Positions 1 through 10,512 of a stretch of 64,000 nucleotides of DNA are shown here, piece after piece. Position 1 is the stretch's first letter. Each line of letters opens with the position of its first letter. The stretch is from Capsicum annuum. Lineage: Eukaryota; Streptophyta; Magnoliopsida; Solanales; Solanaceae. The stretch lies in the NCBI RefSeq assembly GCF_002878395.1, contig NC_061115.1, positions 154,064,852 to 154,128,851 of the forward strand. The letters are read 5' to 3'. The notes under the pieces were generated by a model. It saw only the letters and a list, made by a program, of their open reading frames with translations, had not been told where the DNA came from and made no database searches. The position numbers were made by a program, and so were the translations under genes.

Positions 1-217
1 TGCCCTTGGAGTTTCATACAAAATCAAGTGGTTGAATCAACAATTTGTCATGCTCGAGATGTTGATAGAAAAACAAAAGCTTTCTGAAAATGGTGAAAAC
101 AGTAATAATGGATGATATGATACGCAAGCATTTCATGCATTGATGTCTATATTGAATAAATAAGTTGCTCGTTACGAGTCTCTTTAGGAAAAAAATAACG
201 ATCTATGCAAGTGGATG

Positions 218-320
218 GTATTTCCCTGGTCTCTACTAAGTATTATTCTTCACATGAAAATGTTTCTGTTTTGTTGATTGAAACATAAATGCTAATGATC
301 ACTTTTTGTGTGAAATGCAG
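218..320 (+). other. Putative intron of the decayed gene
   Basis: A 103-base segment starts GTATTT and ends TGCAG. It separates two stretches that read in one frame, in phase 0. It is AT-rich with a T-rich 3' part, as plant introns are. Not verified by any transcript. Confidence 0.45.
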
Positions 321-442
321 CATGAAAATGACCTTAATATAAATTGTGAAGGTTCGATTATACGAAAAACAAAGAAAGAAATTAAGATGCTAGAGCACTT
401 TCTTGAAGAAACATTTCAATTGAAAAAATACATAGTAGCAAC

Positions 443-1101
443 CAGAGGCGGATCCAAGATCTGAACTCACCGAATGCCAAGTAATTCAATAGGATTATTC
501 ATCTTTTCGGTCTATAGGACAATTAACAAATCAATCAATAATAAAAGAACAATAATAAACTGACTTTTGTCGGCGACGATGAAATACGAGCGGCGACAAC
601 AATAAACCAGAGTTCAGAAGTCGAAGTCGAGAAATAGAGAGAGCCAACGAGGTCGTGAAATCATGCTCTGGAAATTGAGAGAAAAATAATAGGATTTTTT
701 TAATTTGGATGAGAGGTTAAATTATTTTTAACAATTAATGAAATAAAAAAAGTCAAAAATAATAATTAATTATTTAATTAAGTCAACTTAATTAGCAGCA
801 AAACTTAAGTCAACTTAATTAGTCACAAAACATAAGTTACGACTTAAGCCTACAGCCTACAAAGTAGCAGGCATTGCTTTAAAAAGACTTAAAAAGTTAT
901 GCTGCCAACAAAGGTCAAACCCACGACCTTTGGGCCCTTTGAAATGTGCCTCTACCACTTGCACTAGATACCACTTTATTATTATGGGTGGCTGATTTAT
1001 TATTTGAATATATCAGTGTATATATACCTATATAGAGAGAGTTTCCATCAAAATTTGCGGGTGGCGTGCCACCCCCACGGCAATGAATAAATCCGTCCCT
1101 G
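443..1101. mobile_element. Non-autonomous hAT element (MITE), CAGRGGYGGAT family
   Basis: The termini are CAGAGGCGGATCC on the left and the complement of CAGGGACGGATT on the right. They are flanked by GTAGCAAC (435-442) and GTAGAAAC (1102-1109), an 8-bp duplication matching at 7 of 8, as expected for hAT. The 659-bp interior has no transposase. It lies inside exon 2 of the decayed gene. A relative with the same ends is at 5233-5508. Confidence 0.85.
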
Positions 1102-1331
1102 GTAGAAACAGGGCAGAAATTGATGGAAGACCAAATAAAAATTGCTTCTGAATTTGTTGGAGCTGCAGAAAAACCTGATACACCTGCAAGCTTTGATGTC
1201 AAACGATTTGTTGATGGCATTAGAACTCTTTTAGGAAAGTTTCGAGAGGACTTAAAGTTCGTATATCTCGAATTATTGGTGATCTTGAGGAAATTTTGGC
1301 CTATGAGGGCATCACATATTTCAAGAGATAG

Positions 1332-2037
1332 TGCTCACCGAGGCAGAATCTTGTGACCTTTAAGTTAACTTTCACAACTTCTCATCTTCTAAGGTAACAT
1401 GAGATGGTAAATTTACATGGTGCAACCAAATATATAATGCAGCTTATTCAAAGAATATGTTCTGTTTTAGTCCCAGATATACATGTAAATATCCTGGAAC
1501 TATAAGTTTCAATAATTCACGTATATAAAAATTAATTGCATCATTTATAGTCGTATCAATGTTCACCTATTCAGCCGTTTTTACTTTTGTTTTACATAAT
1601 TTTCTAAATAAACGAATATCGACTAGAGGGGCACAACTTGTTCATGGATCTCTAGGCTTTACTTCTGTACATAATCATAATATATAACATGAAGAATTAA
1701 ACATTAATCTGTCTTCAAGTGATAAATTAAAACGTTCATTTCGATGAGAACATTCAAGGATGAAGCTACTACCCTTATCATAGAAAGTTTATGAAATTGC
1801 AGCACAAGCACTACCTATATTTTTTTCTTTTGGTTCATGTTATGTGCATATATATGTGAATCACTCTAATCTTGATTAAATTTGAGTCCTTTTTCTAACT
1901 TACTTCTCATACTAGAAGAGGCATTAGATTTTGATGCTTCAAGATTATTGAATCCTTGTCAATATTTATTACTACGTTGCCCTATGAATGACAGTTTAAC
2001 ATTGTACTGGGGGTCATAGCTCAAAGATAAAAATAAT
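1332..2037. other. AT-rich spacer, possible 3' flank of the decayed gene
   Basis: No coding frame, terminal repeat or recognisable element was seen. The first part may be the old 3' UTR of the upstream pseudogene. Confidence 0.3.
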
Positions 2038-2442
2038 AGATAGTGCACTAAAATAGTGCGACATATGATAAAATAAAAAAAAAATCAAATTTTAGTATAA
2101 TATATGACAAAAAAAAGAATAGTGCACTATATGAAATAAATTAAACAAATACTAAATAAAAAAAGTGCATTATATGAAATAAATAAGAGAACAGTGCACT
2201 AAAAATAAATTTTTAAAAAGTGCACAATATGAAAAATAATAAATAGTGCACTATTTTTGTGCAATATGTAAGATAAATGGATAATGCACGAAATAAGTGC
2301 ATTATATAAAAAATAATTAATAGTGCATTATTTGTGTGCACTATGTGGGAAAAAATGAATAGTACATTATATATTTTTTTTGCATATAGTGCACAAAATT
2401 AGTGCATCATATAGAAAAAAAATGAATAGTGCACTATCCACT
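2038..2442. repeat. Degenerate AGTGCAC-type minisatellite
   Basis: About 15 irregular copies of a core AGTGCACTAT or AGTGCATTAT, joined by A-rich linkers such as ATGAAATAAATA. Spacing is roughly 20-40 bp. AGTGCACT is itself palindromic, so the array is rich in short hairpins. No coding frame. Confidence 0.7.
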
Positions 2443-3512
2443 TTTAACTTTCGTTAACTTCAAACGTTAAAAAAAAAAATCAAAGTGCACAAAAAAAATA
2501 CACCAAATCTACTTTTGTTATTTTTTAATTTGAGAGCATGGATTGATCAGTTTTTTAAGTTGAGGGGACATTTCAGTCGCAGACTAGATCTATTTTGTCT
2601 TTGTGTGGAGTTTTAAAAAATGAAAAGGACTTTTCAATTATATAGTTTTAAATTAAATAATATTAAGGTCAAACACATCAACAGGCACCTCAACTTGGCA
2701 CGATCTTTCACTTTGACACCTTAAGTGAATGATGTTTATTTTAAACAGCTAAAATAGCTATAAAATATGTAATTTTGGCACCTTTCAACATCAACTCTAT
2801 TGCGTGCAACTCAATCGCTGCCAACATGGATTAAACGACCAATTGATTTGTGCCAACTTATTTTAAATTGCCACATCAAAATATGCACTTACAATTTTAT
2901 TTTATTTTTGAAAAAAGACTAAAACACATGGCAATTATGGTCAATGAATTAATGACACATATTTTTTTGATCAAATAATTACAAAAATGCCCACAACAAT
3001 GTCTTTCCCACCCTTCTTAACCTCCATTAATGGAAGTTGAATTTTCAAGAATGAAAACATACTTCCTCATTCTCTAAGGATGATAGATCCGCATTAATAA
3101 CTTCACGAATGCAGTCACATGACTAAAAAAAAAATTTAAAGAAGAAGACAGACCATTGTTCAATTGGAAAATTAATGAACATAAGAAGTCTAGTGTTCGA
3201 TTAGAAGGAGGTTGTTGTGAGCTAGGTTCTTGAAAAATCAGCAACAAGTTCATGGATTGCTTCTTTTACTGAGCAACGGGTTCCTAATTTATTTGAATTA
3301 GGAACTCAATTTTATTATTTTTTTTATTTTCTCGTATACATATTTCTAGATAAAAATATAGTTATATTGTTAGAAGTGATATGAAAAAAACATTCAAATA
3401 AATTATTTCCTAAGAGATAGGAGGAGTTTGGAAGTACCATTAAATGAATTTAAGCTTGAAAAAATGGTGAAAAGTAGTGATAGAGAAATGGAGAAGAAGA
3501 AGGTAAAATTAA

Positions 3513-4440
3513 GGTGTGTTTGGTATGAAGGAAAATGTTTTTCCTGAAAAATATTTTTCTAGAAAATGTTTTCCTGGAAAACAAGTTGATTTCTTATTTA
3601 TTTTCTTATGTTTGGTTGGTGGATGGAATATATTTTCTAGTATTTGGTTGGTGAATGAAAAAATATTTTTTTAAAAAATACATTTTAGTATTTAGCTACA
3701 GAGTAAAAATACATTTTAGAATTTTTTTTTTAAAATAAATTAAAAAAACTAAATCTTTTTTTGGGAAGGGGGTTGGTTGGCGGGTGGGTGGGGGTGTCAG
3801 AATAAGTAGTAGGGGTGGGGTAAAAAAAATTTTGAATTTTTTTTGTTAAGAAAAAAAAATTAAAAAATTGGCGGGGGAGGGGGGAGGGGGTTAGTAGGAG
3901 TTAGGGGTCAAGGTAGGAAGTGAGGGGGAGAAAAAAATTAAAAATATTTTTTTTTAAGATTGGGGTGGGGGTGGGGGTGGGGGGATGGGAGAGGGGGCTG
4001 GTAAGGGAGGTAAGAGAAAAGTTTGAATTTTTAATAAAATGTAGATATTATTTTTGGTGGGAGGCTGGTAGGGATAGGGGTGGAGTGGGGGTAGGAGATG
4101 GACTAAAAAATTTTTTTAAAATACTTTTTAAAATAATTGAATTTTGGGGTGAGAGTGGGGGTGTGGTAGGGGTAGGGGTGGTGTCGGGGTGATAGGATAT
4201 TGGAGGCGGGGGGTGTGGTAGATGATTTTGAGAATTGTATGAACATTTCAACTTTAAAATGAGATTGAAAGAGAGTTTTGAAAAATGTTTTCCTTACTTT
4301 TTGAAGGGAAGTCATTTTCCTTAGATTTAAGGAATATAAGTTGGTTTGAAAAATATTTTTCAAAACATATAAACCAACCAAACATAAGAAAACTGAAAAA
4401 TATTTTCTGAAAAATGTTTTCCTTCATACCAAACACACCC
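3513..4440. mobile_element. Foldback MITE nested in the MULE (Tourist/PIF-like)
   Basis: The left end GGTGTGTTTGGTATGAAGG is matched in inverted orientation at 4422-4440. The TIR similarity continues through GGAAAA/TTTTCC tracts and a GTTTGGTTGG block for roughly 100 bp. TTAA lies on both sides (3509-3512 and 4441-4444). A 3-bp TTA/TAA duplication would fit PIF/Harbinger, but TTAA is also possible, so the superfamily is uncertain. The interior is G-rich and non-coding. Confidence 0.7.
3770..4215 (+). repeat. G-rich tract with G-quadruplex-forming runs
   Basis: The plus strand holds repeated runs of 3-6 G. The densest is 3961-3990, where four G-runs are separated by single T. Open frames on either strand here are composition artefacts of the G/T-rich sequence. 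Confidence 0.7.
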
Positions 4441-4655
4441 TTAATGAAAAATTTAAATGAAAAATGGGATAAAATAAGGCTAAGATGCGCCCAAAAGTGA
4501 GTATTCTATACTCACTTTGCCATGTCAGAAAAAGGTGTCCAAGTGACATTTTATGGCTACTTAAGTGTTTAAAATGAACAACATTCACTCGAGGTGTCAA
4601 AGTGAAAGATCGTGTCAAGTTAAGGTACCTGTCGATGTGTTTCGCTTAATATTAA

Positions 4656-5232
4656 ATACATCAATGTATTCTTTAATCATGTAATATTATACATATTATA
4701 TGAAAAGTTTAAATTAAAAAATCATTAAAATTGAAAAAAATATTTTTTTAATAATGAATTAAAAAAAACGAGTCAAAAAAATTTAAATGGATGAAATAGT
4801 ATAACAATTACTGATCAGAAAATACTTACATATTTAGAAGAAACCCAACCAAAATATGTTCTCCTTTTTGGTTTCAGTTAATCCAAAATACGCATAAAGT
4901 AGTTGTATCTTGGAACCCATTTTTCATGAGTAAAATATAGGAAATGATGAATCTAGTATGAACTATTCTCCCCTTTATTATATTCTCTCCATTTTCTCAA
5001 GTGCACAGTCAATTAACATTTGTCTTAGATTAAATTTCAAAAACTTAAATTAAGTTAATTTAGCAAACATCTTAACTATGGTTACGGTTCTAATTTGAAA
5101 AATCAATCTCCAGAATCCATAAATTGTTATCAAGTATTTTTTTACATTTAGCTATAAAATTTCTCTTAATAAAATGAGATTATGTTATTAACAGGTAATT
5201 ACATAATATTCATTTTTAACCATAGAACTAAT
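4656..5232. other. AT-rich spacer, nothing recognised
   Basis: A-rich and T-rich sequence without coding frame, terminal repeats or clear similarity to other parts of the window. Confidence 0.3.
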
Positions 5233-5508
5233 CAGGGGTGGATCTAGAATTTGTAGGTTGTGGATACTCACTTTTTTTAAGGGTAAAAAAGTGTGTTGCT
5301 ATCAAGAATCAAATCCACACCACTACAGGTATCAAGGTGTTTAAGTTCCGCACCAAAGTCAAAAAACCCAATACCCACTTTTGTCTATTAGTGTTTAACA
5401 ATATATTATAACTGATTTTATTGTATTTTCTATATAAATATATTAAAAAATTTATCGTATTTGATGGGTGTTGAAGCACCCGGTACGGACAATATGAATC
5501 CGCCCCTG
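5233..5508. mobile_element. Short hAT MITE, same end family as 443-1101
   Basis: Begins CAGGGGTGGATCTAG and ends with the complement of CAGGGGCGGATT. Flanks GAACTAAT (5225-5232) and AAAATAAT (5509-5516) agree at 6 of 8. At 276 bp it is less than half the size of its relative. Confidence 0.75.
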
Positions 5509-5739
5509 AAAATAATATTATCTCTCACATTTATCTTTTGCAACATATTTTTGTAACTTTAAATTAAAAAATAGTTAGTTAAGGATCAATTACTAATTCA
5601 AATGAAAACAAGAGGCGATTTTTTTCGAAAGTACAAAATGGGATAAAATAGGTGGTGCCCACAATATGTACATATTTTAAAATTTTATAAAAGTTGTTCG
5701 TTATATTCTTCAAAAAAAAGTAGAGTAATTAAAAAACGG

Positions 5740-5788
5740 GTAGGGGGTTTGGGGGTGGGGGCGGGGGCGGGGGCGGGGGCGAGGGGAG
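5740..5788 (+). repeat. Compact G-quadruplex motif (GGGGGC repeats)
   Basis: At least six consecutive G4-G5 runs separated by single T or C, in the 5509-5914 spacer between the hAT MITE and the copia left LTR. The rest of that spacer shows nothing recognisable. Confidence 0.7.
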
Positions 5789-5914
5789 ATTAGAAGATGA
5801 TGGAGGAAAAACAGAAAAAGACGAGGCTACATTGCAATTTTACCTAATTTTATATCATTAGAAAAATAATTTGAATGTAAATGATATAAAATGAAGGTTA
5901 ATGATAATGAAATG

Positions 5915-6321
5915 TGTTATGAAATATAAAATAAAGAAGAAGAATAGAGAGAAAAAAGAGAGTGATTCTTATTTCTCTTGAGGAATTCTCCTGGGTCTTT
6001 TACAACTTTTTTTTATAGGGGAAATTACTCCAAGTTTTTCTCTAAAAAATAAATATTTCATATCCTGATAGATATTAAATAGATCTTGATTATCTTATCT
6101 ATATTCTTGATAGAAATTCAATATAATGTAAATACCCCTTTGAATATCTAATTGATAGATAATGTACCTCATTAAAACGTTACTAGAAAAATTCAATGAA
6201 AAAAATCTAGTGAATGAAAAAGAGTACACGTCTCTAATAACATGCATATAGGCCGCCTCATTAAAAAACTTACAAGGAAAACTCAGTGGGACAAAACCTC
6301 ATAAGGAAAAATAGTACAACA
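5915..6321 (-). repeat. Copia 3' LTR (gene orientation)
   Basis: 407 bp. On the plus strand it begins TGTTATGAAATATAAA and ends AGTACAACA, so it has TG...CA ends. It aligns with 10218-10371 and 52455-52532. A purine tract AGGGGAAG (minus strand, 6328-6338) lies a few bases upstream and serves as polypurine tract. Confidence 0.8.
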
Positions 6322-6325
6322 CGTA

Positions 6326-7068
6326 TTAACTTCCCCTAATGAGATCAGCCTTGAACCTTTGCATCCCAATCTTGTGCACCTTCTTCTTGAAAGTTGCAAT
6401 TGAAAAAGACTTGGTGAATAAATCAGTCACATTCTCACTTGAATGAATCTGTTGTACGTTAATTTCACCATTCTTTTAGAGCTCATATATATAGAAAAAC
6501 TTTGATGAAGTATGCTTCGTTCTATTTCCTTTTATAAATCCTCCCTTAAGTTGTGTTATGCATGTTGCATTATCTTCATACAAAATCATGGGTACTTTGT
6601 CACATTTCAAACCACATTTTGCTCAAATGAGATATATCATGGACCTCAACCACACACATTCTCGATTTGCTTCATGAATAGCTATCATTTCAGCATGGTT
6701 CGATGAAGTGGCTATGGTAGTCTGCTTTGTATATCTCCAAGATATGACAGTACCCCCACATATGAACACATAGCCTGCTTGAGATCGAGCTTTATGCGGG
6801 TTATAAAAGTACCCAACATCAGCATGACCAATAAGATCGGGACTACAATCTTTAGAATAAAATAAACTCATATCAGTAGCCTCTTTAGGTACCGTAATAT
6901 GTGTTTGATCTCATTCTGATGTCTCCTAATAGGAGCAAGACTATACCTTGCTAACAAATTAATCGAAAAGGCTATATCAAGTCTTGTAGTATTTGCAAGA
7001 TACATGAGTGCACCAATTGCACTAAGATATGATACTTCATAACCAATCCAAATTGGTATATTTCTCAT
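6326..7068 (-). pseudogene. Copia pol remnant: end of reverse transcriptase and RNase H
   Basis: Reading leftward from 7068, the end of a copia RT domain is visible (YLSAIGALMYLANTTRLDIA). RNase H follows, shifted to another frame near 6870, with GYVFICGGTVISWR and SSNHAEMIAIHEANREC. The C-terminal tail includes LYEDNATCI and VHKIGMQRF and stops at 6326, overlapping the polypurine tract. There is at least one frame change and several stops. The order RT then RNase H up to the 3' LTR is that of Ty1/copia. Not functional. Confidence 0.85.
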
Positions 7069-8559
7069 TTCAACAAATAATATATTGCTTTTGAAAACTC
7101 TCCAAGAGTTTCAATAATTTTGAAGCTATAAGCTTATACAATATAAGGATTATAAATAAGTTTTTCAGAAACTTTTATATGTTTCAGATATTTTGAATCC
7201 TTAAAAAAAATTTCATATAAATTTTGTCAAGTGAGAATATTCAACATTCCAAGAGTGACATCTTCAAGTATCTAGACTGCAAATCAATAAGTTTTATGCT
7301 TACCAAGATGCATTCATTCACGTCACTTGATAAATGTTTCTACGTCAGCATGCTTAAATAAACGTAGAATTCATATCCTCATACTCTTTTACAATATTAC
7401 ACCAATATTGTATCGAAGATATTGATGATAAATTATTTTATTTTGGTTCACAGTGTGATATAATATTTTGAGATCTCATCACTTTTATTATTTTCTCGTA
7501 CCTGAACCTCTCATAAGGTTTCATAAAGTGTTATGTCATAGGCTCTTCAAGAGCACATTGCCTTCTTATTATGGTCATTTGTTCCTTATTCTTTACAAGG
7601 ATTATTTCATTTGGAATCGATTAGTCTACCACGCTTCACACATGCATAGACTCTATTCTTTAGAAACACAAAATAGGAGCACTTGCAACTTAAATATGAG
7701 ATGTTTTCAGTATTTGACTTGAATTATCTTTTGAATAAGGATCTGATGATGATTCCTAATATACTTCATAGCTGCTTATAATCTCCTTCTTATTTTAGGA
7801 AAACTAACATACATCCTTTATCTTCTTTGAGGAATCCATCTTTATGCTTCATAGTATATTCAATAATCGTATACCACACATCAAAAAATTTTAGATGGAA
7901 TATTTGGTTCATGATCTTGAACCAATTGAAAGGGAAAAAATAATCAGAATTTATTTGGTCTAATGCATACAAATGCTATTGTATGCAATATATCATATTT
8001 TAGACTAACACATGAAGATTTGTTCTCATTAGCAATTAGGGGTGGGCGTTCGATCGGTTCGGACTGATTGTTTAATATCGGTTCTGTTTATCGGTTTTCG
8101 AATTGACAAAAATGACATCCATAACCAAACCAAAATAAATTTGGTTTGGTTCAATTTTTACAAATTCGGTTCGGTTATTTTGGATTTTTATTTCGGTTTG
8201 AAATATTAAAGTAGTTAGTCTCTTTTTTTCATAACTGAGCATTTAAAATTGATGGATTTTTTTTAAAAAAATTATTTTTTCAAACCTGTTTTTCATTTCC
8301 AAATATAAATAACTATAAATACCTCAACATGGATGAAACGAAATGAAATAATCATAAGCTTAACATAATACATAACGTCATTAATCATTATATATAATAT
8401 AACCTTGCACAAATAGTCTACAAAATAACACAAAACTCATAAAAATAGTTCATGAAACAACATGCTTTCTGCATAAAACGTCCATAAAACAGTCTAAAGT
8501 CACCAAAATAGACCATAAAATATTTGAGTCAGTAAAACAATTCATATAATATTATATAT

Positions 8560-8593
<34 letters not shown>

Positions 8594-10217
8594 TATTTAT
8601 TTATAAAATTTCAATTTTTCGATTTAACCGAATTTTTTTTTAAAAATCGAAAACCAAACCGAAAAATCAAAATTTTAAAATTAAAAACCGAATCCAATCC
8701 GAAAAATTGAAAAATCGAAACCAAAATAAAATTTCGGTTTGTTTTTTTAGTTTTTTCGATTTAAACCAAAATATGTCCACCCCTATTAGCAATGGTTCAA
8801 CTATTTATCGAATGCATTCAATGTCAAACCATCGTCATCAAGATGAATTTTCTTGATTACAAAATTTGAAAATTATGCTCTTATCTCAATTTTTTTTCAT
8901 CAAGCAACTTTATGGATGTCAAACTGCAGGTTGACAATAAATGTACATGTGATTATTTTATTGATGCGTCTTTTCAACATATCATATGATAGGTGAACGG
9001 ACCCCTATTCACGTTTTATACTTTTCAGATTTAAGCGATTCAATCCCAACATTAGTTGGTTCAACCAACTTGTCATAAGAACAAGCAACATTAAAAGTTC
9101 ACGAAGAATTTTCTAATTCTTCAATATATGTTCAATACTCACTATGCATATCTTTGGGATATCGTAATCATTCATGTCAATTTATGAACTTTCATTCTAG
9201 CAAACTCCAAGTTTACCATGACATGTATTTTTTACTTTAGTAAATTTCAGATTTACTATTACATGAATAAATTTCAGATTTACTACTTCAGAAGTAGATT
9301 TCAAAATAATTTTTCTCAATTGTTTAGCCTCTTTCGAAAGTGAGTTGTGATACCATCATAATTAAGTACACGTTTGTATTAATAAGTTTTACTAAATATT
9401 ATCACATTCACCTCAGGGAATGGATCTGTACTTATAACAACTGAAATTCTAATTCTCCTGGAATGAAATATAATCGTGTCTTAAGCCTATCAAATTATGA
9501 TAGCTTAGAATCTTTTTTAACATATTGCTACTTTCGAAGCAAATCGTGGCATACATATGGTTGTAGAGAAATTTTCTCTAACATATATTGTAGTCCTTAA
9601 TATCATGTATTGCTACCACATTCAATTTAAGAATGGAGCAAATTGTCATCTTTCAGACTTATTATACACTGCTATCACATACACTTTATGGAGTGAAACA
9701 TATTTCGTGGGACAAGTTTAACAACTTTTCATGAAAAAAAATTATTTTCCCTTAGACATCATTAATATGGTGCATTGAGATTCATACTCAACGTCTTATC
9801 CACATAAAGGCATCTTAGGCATAAATCGATGGACTTAAACCCAATATCTTATCAATCATGGTGCATCGAGACTCTAACCCGATGTCTTATCCTTATGAGA
9901 TCTGGTTCATGCTATGTAAAACCCACGTAGCCAAAGCTATAAAAATTTTCAACCTACAATAAAATAAACTACTACAAGGATATTAAAGAGAGACAGTAAA
10001 ATAATGAACAAACTGTGATGTGTTATCGTGTGACTACATAATCTCATTAATAAAGGATGACTATTATACTTATCTTTAAGAAAAATGAAAAAATTTCATC
10101 CTTGATAGAATTATGCATTGGAACCAACTGTCCAGGCCCACGAGAAAAAAATTACGTATAAATTAAAACCTATTTTGCCAACTTGTTTTCAGCTGGTTAG
10201 AAACTCGTGTTGATACG
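7069..10217 (-). other. Degraded copia interior, non-coding
   Basis: Apart from the hAT MITE at 8037-8785, no integrase, protease or gag motif was found. Direct duplications are visible around 9745-9905 (blocks with GTGCATCGAGACTCTAACCC and variants). The minus-strand sequence next to the LTR at 10195-10217 (TATCAACACGAG) may be a mutated primer-binding site. Confidence 0.5.
8037..8785. mobile_element. hAT-type MITE with TAGGGGTG ends
   Basis: Starts TAGGGGTGGGCG and ends with the complement of TAGGGGTGGACA. Exact 8-bp duplication TTAGCAAT at 8029-8036 and 8786-8793. The interior is rich in CGGTT/AACCG blocks near both ends and has an AT microsatellite near 8555-8593. 749 bp, no transposase. 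Confidence 0.88.
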
Positions 10218-10371
10218 TGTTATGAAATATAAAGTAAAGAAGAAGAATAGAGAAAGAAGAGAGAGTAATTCTTATTTCTCTTGAGGAATTCTCTTGGGTC
10301 TTTTACAATGAAGGAAATCCTTCTATTTATAGGGAAAATTAATCCTAGTTTTTCTCTAAAAGATAGATATT
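10218..10371 (-). repeat. Copia 5' LTR, first part (broken by CACTA)
   Basis: Matches the left LTR from TGTTATGAAATATAAA to the GATAGATATT block. It stops at the CACTA target duplication ATT (10369-10371). Confidence 0.8.
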
Positions 10372-10512
10372 CACTACAACCAAATGCATATATTCTATAG
10401 AATACATCGTAACTAAATATGAAAAGTTTCATGGCTAAACACTTTAGCCACAATTTTTTTTCGTAGCATTCGTAGCAAGAAGTGTGTAACTAATAGTTAG
10501 CTACAGACTTTA

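Larger units (their letters stand above)
2..1331 (+). pseudogene. Decayed two-exon host gene, coiled-coil-like, 5' end outside window
   Basis: I do not recognise the family. A coherent frame runs from base 2 to 217. It is interrupted only by TGA (113), TAA (161) and TAG (185), each explainable as CGA, CAA or CAG after C-to-T change. A GT...AG intron (218-320, phase 0) follows, and the frame resumes at 321 with a Lys/Glu/Leu-rich stretch (KEIKMLEHFLEETFQLKK), which suggests a coiled coil. A hAT MITE (443-1101) interrupts exon 2, and the frame continues across it through the target duplication. A one-base shift near 1250-1256 moves the frame to one that contains RISRIIGDLEEILAYEGI and ends at TAG 1329. 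The charged, helical composition is direct observation. A cytoskeletal or Golgi coiled-coil protein is only a guess. Confidence 0.55.
2667..4646. mobile_element. Mutator-like (MULE) non-autonomous element with long terminal inverted repeats
   Basis: The ends at 2667-2790 and about 4540-4646 are inverted copies, sharing blocks such as ACGATCTTTCACTTTGACACC. The flanks carry an exact 9-bp duplication TAATATTAA (2658-2666 and 4647-4655), the MULE-typical length, though AT-rich sequence makes chance agreement easier. There is no transposase. A second element (3513-4440) is nested inside, which leaves about 1 kb of original element. Confidence 0.7.

Noticed and set aside
3920..4381. Gly- or Pro-rich open frames on both strands
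   Set aside because: Shadows of the G-rich tract in a MITE.
3509..4444. piggyBac element based on TTAA flanks
   Set aside because: The ends GGTGTGTTTGG fit PIF/Tourist-type MITEs better, and TTAA can arise from a 3-bp duplication next to A/T.
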